Assembly: GCA_020347545.1 (NCBI GenBank)
Contig: CP070731.1
Coordinates: forward strand, 43,600-53,313
DNA from: Flavobacteriaceae bacterium
GTDB taxonomy: Bacteria; Bacteroidota; Bacteroidia; Flavobacteriales; Flavobacteriaceae
Length of the DNA stretch: 9,714 nt
Direction of reading: 5' to 3'
Under the pieces are notes generated by a model, which was not told where the DNA came from, searched no databases, and saw only the letters and a program-made list of their open reading frames with translations. This document shows, in pieces, positions 5,974-9,714 of the stretch. Made by a program: the position numbers and the translations under genes. Within the stretch, counting starts at the first letter, position 1; every line of letters begins with the position of its first letter.

Positions 5974-6354
5974 ATGATTGATAATTTATTTGAGAAATAC
6001 CAGATTAGGGATACCGATAAAGATGTATTCTGGTTTAAAGTTGCAGAAGCAGATGCATTTCCTTCAAACGGAGGACTTTGCGTAAAATACAAGGACCTGC
6101 AGATTGCGGTTTTTAATTACACGCGAACCGGAAGGTGGTATGCTTGCCAAAATTTGTGCCCCCACAAGATGGAGATGGTTCTCAGTAGAGGAATGATAGG
6201 AGATGAACAGGGAATTCCTAAGGTAGCCTGTCCGATGCATAAAAAAACATTTTCATTGGAATCAGGAGAAAACCTTAATGGCGACCTTTCCTCAATAGCG
6301 ACTTATCCGGTTAAAATAGAAAACAACTTTGTTTATATTGGCTTTTCTGAATAA
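5974..6354 (+). CDS. nirD: Nitrite reductase small subunit, Rieske type
   Basis: A 126-residue partner of NirB with a Rieske-like fold. It keeps a full set of cluster ligands, C62-x-H64 (in LCPHKM) and C86-x2-H89 (in ACPMHK), 22 residues apart, so a [2Fe-2S] cluster is expected. E. coli NirD has the fold but lacks these ligands, so this protein is the cluster-bearing variety and could add an electron-transfer step. Spacing of 12 nt from nirB and 20 nt to the next gene indicates co-transcription and complex formation. An N-terminal extension of about 18 residues precedes the first strand (VFWFKVAEAD). The subunit identity is secure from fold and position; cluster loading is inferred. Confidence 0.93.
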   Translation: MIDNLFEKYQIRDTDKDVFWFKVAEADAFPSNGGLCVKYKDLQIAVFNYTRTGRWYACQNLCPHKMEMVLSRGMIGDEQGIPKVACPMHKKTFSLESGENLNGDLSSIATYPVKIENNFVYIGFSE

Positions 6355-6374
6355 ATTTGGATCAAATATGAAGT

Positions 6375-6965
6375 ATGATCAACTCACCTAGATTTAAAGA
6401 GGCAATCGAATTATTTGATGAAGCAAATGGTAAGGACCCGAATTTCGAAGAACATAACGGTCAAAAGTACCCCAAGGAATTGCTTTATGCCAGGAGGATG
6501 ACCGATAGGCTATATGAATTTGAACCTTTGGCTGATGAAGCTCTGCAATTGGCAGTGAGGTGCCAGCATCTGAGACGTTGGGAAATCCCAAGAGAAGATT
6601 TTGATATGAATCGAGTGGGTTACCTTCAGTGGAGAAATAAGCTAAAGTCTTTTCATGCGGAAGGAGCCGCCCGGATACTTGAGGAAGTTGGTTATGAGAA
6701 GGAAATAATTGACAGGGTTAAGTTTTTGTTGCTGAAGAAACAACTGAAGAAAGATCGGGTGACTCAAACTCTGGAGGATGTGATTTGTCTTGTTTTTCTC
6801 GAATTTTATTTTGAAAAGTTCTCGTATAAATATCAGGAAGATAAACTGATCGATATTCTCCAGAAAACATGGAAGAAAATGTCGGAAAAAGGTCAGAAAG
6901 CTGCACTGCAATTGAAATTATCTGATCACTCCTTAAATCTGATTGAGAAGGCCTTGGATACTTGA
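6375..6965 (+). CDS. DUF4202 protein of the nitrite reductase operon
   Basis: A 196-residue soluble protein recognised as the DUF4202 family; its biochemical function is not established to my knowledge. It has no signal peptide or membrane segment and is mostly helical. Striking conserved-looking blocks are H27-N-G, R40/R41, C63-Q-H65-L-R-R-W69, G82-Y-L-Q-W-R87, H94-A-E-G-A-A and L133-E-D-V-I-C-L-V-F-L-E143. The order of H65, H94 and E134/D135 in helices resembles HD-domain metal-dependent hydrolases, but the classic HD doublet is absent, so this is only a structural guess. It lies between nirD and the sensor kinase with short gaps. An ATG at 6368 opens only a seven-codon frame, so 6375 is the start. 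A role in nitrite metabolism or its control is inferred from position. Confidence 0.85.
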   Translation: MINSPRFKEAIELFDEANGKDPNFEEHNGQKYPKELLYARRMTDRLYEFEPLADEALQLAVRCQHLRRWEIPREDFDMNRVGYLQWRNKLKSFHAEGAARILEEVGYEKEIIDRVKFLLLKKQLKKDRVTQTLEDVICLVFLEFYFEKFSYKYQEDKLIDILQKTWKKMSEKGQKAALQLKLSDHSLNLIEKALDT

Positions 6966-6977
6966 TACCCGGAAAAC

Positions 6978-8792
6978 ATGCCAAAAAGAGATGATAATAA
7001 TTCCTTAGATCACACGACATTTTTGAAGTTTAGAAAACTTTATATTCTGGCTCTGGTGTTGATTGCTGTTACAATTGTTATATCACAAATCTTAATTCAA
7101 AAACATCTCGACTCACAGTTAAATGATTCTAAAATTGTAAATATTGCAGGAAGGCAAAGAATGTTAAGTCAGCGATTGATTAAAAATGTATTGCTGCTTC
7201 AGTCATCTCCCGGAAAAGTTGAATCAGAAGAAATAATACAAACTTATTCAAAAGATCTTCAAACGTTTCGGGAGACTCATCGGCTTCTGGTAGGAGACAT
7301 GTTCGATTCCACAGACAAGAGGAATAAAAATCCAGAGCTCAGTACGCTTTTCGAAGAAATTGCACAGGACCAGGTGAAATTCGTAAATATGCTTGCGGAG
7401 TTGGATCTGTTATATCGGGATGACGAACGTAAGGGACGAGAGTATATTGAGGTGAACTGGCTCGAATTGCGCGAACTGGAGAAACGCTTTTTGATAAAAA
7501 TGGACACCATCGTTAATACCTATGACGAGATAAGTTATCAAAAGGTGGCAGCCTTAAAGCGTATGGAGTATCTTTTACTGACAATTGCGCTGCTCATTTT
7601 ACTGCTTGAGGTGGTTTTCTTATTCAGACCGATTTCAATTTATATAAAAAATGTGATCAGGGATTTTATTCAATCTGAAAATCAGTTAAAAAAAGAGGTA
7701 GTTAAAACCAATGAATTATACGAATCCAAGGAAAAATCGTTGCAGGAACTCCAGGGCCTGAATTATGCAATAGACAATACAGCCCTTTTTGCAAATTTGA
7801 GAGCGGATGGAAGTATTCTGCATTTGAGCAAGAAATTTGGGAAGTTGCTTGGAATTGATAATGATGCAGGGGAATTGTCAATTGATCAGATACTTCTGCC
7901 TTCTGACCTTGCTTCAATGACCATCGGTGAACTTATCGATAGTCACCGACATTCCATCTGGACCGGAGAATTGCCGGTTTCTACTCCGGAAGGTCGAACC
8001 CTTTGGTTGGAAATGTCAATCGTTCCCATGAATCAGATCAGGAATAACAAGAGTGTACTGCTTCTTTGTACAGACATTACCCGACGCATAGAGTCTCAAG
8101 AAGAACTTGTTAAAGTTTCAGAACAAAAGATTAAGAAGGAAGTGGACCTTCAAAAGGCTCAATCGAGCCAGATTGTCGAAGCGCAGGAAGAGGAGCGCAA
8201 AAGAATTGCTAAAGATATACATGACGGTATCGGTCAGATGCTGACAGCCTTAAAGTTTAACCTTGAATCAATAGATACAAAGGATGAGAAATCTATTTCT
8301 AAACGATTAAATGAATTAAAACACAATTTGTCAGATTTGATCAAAGAAGTAAGGGCGGTAACCTTTAATTTGACTCCTCCTGAACTATTTGATTACGGGA
8401 TTGTGGCAACCCTGGGTAAAATGGCGGACCAATTGACTAAACTTACAGGAAGGAAAATTTATTTTGAAAATAAAACAGATTTTAACGGGAGATTTGATTC
8501 ATTGATCGAAACTAACCTTTACAGAGTTGTTCAGGAGGCGGTGAACAACTCGCTTAAATATTCACAGGCCAATTATATTTTAATCAGTTTAAGTCATTCA
8601 AAGGATAAATTAAGTATTGTAGTTGATGACGATGGAAAGGGTTTTGATACCGAGGAGGTTCGTCTTTCCGATAAAGATTCGGGCCTTGGTTTATTTTTTA
8701 TGCGGGAGAGAATCTCTTATATTAACGGCCGTATCTTTATAAATTCTGAAAAAGATAAAGGAACCAGGGTTACCATAAATATTGACCTTTAG
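6978..8792 (+). CDS. NarX-like membrane sensor histidine kinase with PAS domain
   Basis: A 604-residue inner-membrane kinase. TM1 is at about 19-41 and TM2 at about 197-217, enclosing a periplasmic PilJ-type (type IV pili MCP N-terminal) sensor. Its first helix carries AGRQRMLSQRL (57-67), matching the nitrate-binding P-box of NarX; R61 aligns with NarX R54. There follow a coiled-coil linker (about 230-260), a PAS domain (about 262-372, ending in the usual DIT motif), a HisKA_3 domain with phospho-acceptor H415 (in DIHDGIG), and an HATPase domain with N524, DDDGKGF (550-556) and GLGL (569-572). It should sense nitrate or nitrite outside and phosphorylate a LuxR/NarL-type response regulator. 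A clear HAMP domain is not visible after TM2. No response regulator lies in the window. It begins 12 nt after the DUF4202 gene, so it is probably made from the nirB transcript, giving feedback on its own pathway. Confidence 0.93.
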   Translation: MPKRDDNNSLDHTTFLKFRKLYILALVLIAVTIVISQILIQKHLDSQLNDSKIVNIAGRQRMLSQRLIKNVLLLQSSPGKVESEEIIQTYSKDLQTFRETHRLLVGDMFDSTDKRNKNPELSTLFEEIAQDQVKFVNMLAELDLLYRDDERKGREYIEVNWLELRELEKRFLIKMDTIVNTYDEISYQKVAALKRMEYLLLTIALLILLLEVVFLFRPISIYIKNVIRDFIQSENQLKKEVVKTNELYESKEKSLQELQGLNYAIDNTALFANLRADGSILHLSKKFGKLLGIDNDAGELSIDQILLPSDLASMTIGELIDSHRHSIWTGELPVSTPEGRTLWLEMSIVPMNQIRNNKSVLLLCTDITRRIESQEELVKVSEQKIKKEVDLQKAQSSQIVEAQEEERKRIAKDIHDGIGQMLTALKFNLESIDTKDEKSISKRLNELKHNLSDLIKEVRAVTFNLTPPELFDYGIVATLGKMADQLTKLTGRKIYFENKTDFNGRFDSLIETNLYRVVQEAVNNSLKYSQANYILISLSHSKDKLSIVVDDDGKGFDTEEVRLSDKDSGLGLFFMRERISYINGRIFINSEKDKGTRVTINIDL

Positions 8793-8799
8793 ACTAAAG

Positions 8800-8821
8800 G
8801 GCCTGTCAAGTGAAACAGGTC
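8800..8821 (+). terminator. Weak hairpin after the kinase gene
   Basis: GGCCTGT (8800-8806) can pair with ACAGGTC (8815-8821), seven pairs including one G-U, around an 8-nt loop, 8 nt after the kinase stop. There is no T-run behind it, so it is not a canonical intrinsic terminator. It could stabilise the 3' end or assist termination of the nir operon. Confidence 0.22.
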
Positions 8822-8962
8822 ATGGTCAGTAAAATTTGATCCGGATACTCAATAACATTTCATTTAGATGCGGAATTCGTAAAAATTTATCGTTTTGGTT
8901 GAATTTAATTTAGAAAATATTTATGTAGTTAAAAACTCCTAAATTTTATCTTTTTTATTTAC

Positions 8963-8970
8963 TAAATTTG
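8963..8970 (+). promoter_or_regulatory. -7 promoter element of the E2 gene
   Basis: TAAATTTG is a perfect TAnnTTTG match ending 19 nt before the ATG at 8990, giving a leader of about 15 nt. No TACGTA or TACTTA sites are near it, which separates this gene from the nitrate regulon. The 197-nt gap before the gene otherwise shows only AT-rich sequence. Confidence 0.55.
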
Positions 8971-8989
8971 CCTCAAAAATTACCTGGAA

Positions 8990-9714
8990 ATGTCAAAATT
9001 TGAGTTGAAATTACCAAAAATGGGCGAGAGCGTTGCTGAAGCAACGATAACTTCATGGCTCAAAGAGGTGGGAGATACCATAGAAATGGATGAACCGATT
9101 GTTGAAATTGCAACAGATAAGGTTGATTCTGAAGTTCCCAGTGAGGTAGAAGGCGTTTTGTTGGAACGATTTTTTGAAGTGGATGATGTTGTAGGGGTAG
9201 GACAGGTAATTGCAGTGATAGAGACCGATGGAGATGTTTCTTCGGATGAGATTGTACCTGAAGAACCTCAAGAAAAGGAGGTGGAATTGCCGGCTGATCT
9301 TCCGACCGTTGAGTCAGTAAAAGAGAAAATTGAAGAAGTTTCTCCTGTTTCAGTTGATATGAGTTCACCCTCGGGGAAATTTTATTCTCCACTGGTGCGT
9401 AATATAGCCAAAAAAGAAGGCATAAGTCTTGAAGAGCTTGAATCTATTCAAGGAAGTGGTAAAGACAATCGAGTGACCAAGAATGATATTCTGGCCTATC
9501 TGAAAAATGGCAAACAGCAGGCTCCTGAAACTGCAGAGCCAGGCATTAAAACTCCGGCACCTGAACCGACGAAGGCGAGTACGGTGCCTCAGTCACCTGT
9601 TCAGCCTGTCATGGGAGATGAAGTTATAGAAATGACACGCATGGGGAAACTGATTTCCAAGCACATGGTGGATTCTTTGAAAACTTCGGCTCATGTTCAA
9701 AGTTTTGTGGAGGT
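8990..9714 (+). CDS. 2-oxo acid dehydrogenase E2 (dihydrolipoamide acyltransferase), 5' part
   Basis: The first 241 codons of an E2 subunit; the frame is open to the window end. An N-terminal lipoyl domain (about 1-79) carries the lipoylation lysine K44 in EIATDKVDSEV. An acidic, Pro-containing linker (about 80-130) leads to a peripheral E1/E3-binding domain (about 132-171, starting YSPLVRNIAKKEG). A Pro/Ala/Thr-rich linker (176-209) is followed by the start of the acyltransferase domain (from about 211, with SAHVQSF at 233-239). The active-site HxxxD lies beyond the edge. The MGESVAEATIT-type N-terminus is closer to branched-chain-type E2 proteins of Bacteroidota than to typical pyruvate or 2-oxoglutarate E2s, but substrate class is uncertain. 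The start is chosen because the lipoyl domain begins at residue 4 and a -7 element lies just upstream. It looks like an independent housekeeping unit unrelated to nitrate use. Confidence 0.93.
   Translation, partial: MSKFELKLPKMGESVAEATITSWLKEVGDTIEMDEPIVEIATDKVDSEVPSEVEGVLLERFFEVDDVVGVGQVIAVIETDGDVSSDEIVPEEPQEKEVELPADLPTVESVKEKIEEVSPVSVDMSSPSGKFYSPLVRNIAKKEGISLEELESIQGSGKDNRVTKNDILAYLKNGKQQAPETAEPGIKTPAPEPTKASTVPQSPVQPVMGDEVIEMTRMGKLISKHMVDSLKTSAHVQSFVE

Noticed and set aside
1..9714. CRISPR arrays, tRNA or rRNA genes, insertion sequences
   Set aside because: No regularly spaced direct repeats, cloverleaf candidates, rRNA signatures, transposase genes or terminal inverted repeats were seen.

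Overview
The window looks like Bacteroidota chromosome, probably a marine Cytophagia or Flavobacteriia relative. It is AT-rich. Start codons mostly lack a Shine-Dalgarno sequence. Three start codons sit about 20-25 nt downstream of a perfect Bacteroidota -7 element (TAnnTTTG). The protein families also fit. Taxonomy is inferred from these features only.

The core (217-8792) is a nitrate/nitrite assimilation locus built around a divergent intergenic region. Leftward (minus strand) are cobA (2531-3301, uroporphyrinogen-III methyltransferase, first step to siroheme), then narK (940-2346, MFS nitrate/nitrite transporter), with a Crp/Fnr regulator (217-936) starting 3 nt after the narK stop. Rightward (plus strand) is a tight four-gene run with gaps of 12, 20 and 12 nt: nirB (3448-5961), nirD (5974-6354), a DUF4202 protein (6375-6965) and a membrane histidine kinase with a NarX-like P-box (6978-8792). 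After a 197-nt gap with its own promoter comes an unrelated gene, a 2-oxo acid dehydrogenase E2 subunit, cut by the window end (8990-9714).

The working logic is import by NarK, nitrite reduction to ammonium by NADH-dependent NirBD, siroheme precursor supply by CobA, and control by two sensors: an FNR-like protein that keeps four candidate Fe-S cysteines, and a NarX-like kinase. No nitrate reductase, no siroheme-finishing enzyme and no response regulator are encoded here.

The strongest unexplained signal is a repeated promoter motif, TACGTA-N4-TACTTA (two sites one helical turn apart). It occurs at the narK promoter, at the nirB/cobA promoter region and at the left edge of the window. Its TACTTAT half resembles the NarL heptamer (TACYYMT), so the operonic kinase may act through a NarL-type regulator encoded elsewhere. 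The leftmost 216 nt have no recognisable gene but hold several such sites, candidate -7 elements on both strands, and a plus-strand hairpin with a U-tract. They may be a promoter for a leftward gene beyond the edge, a small RNA locus, or both.
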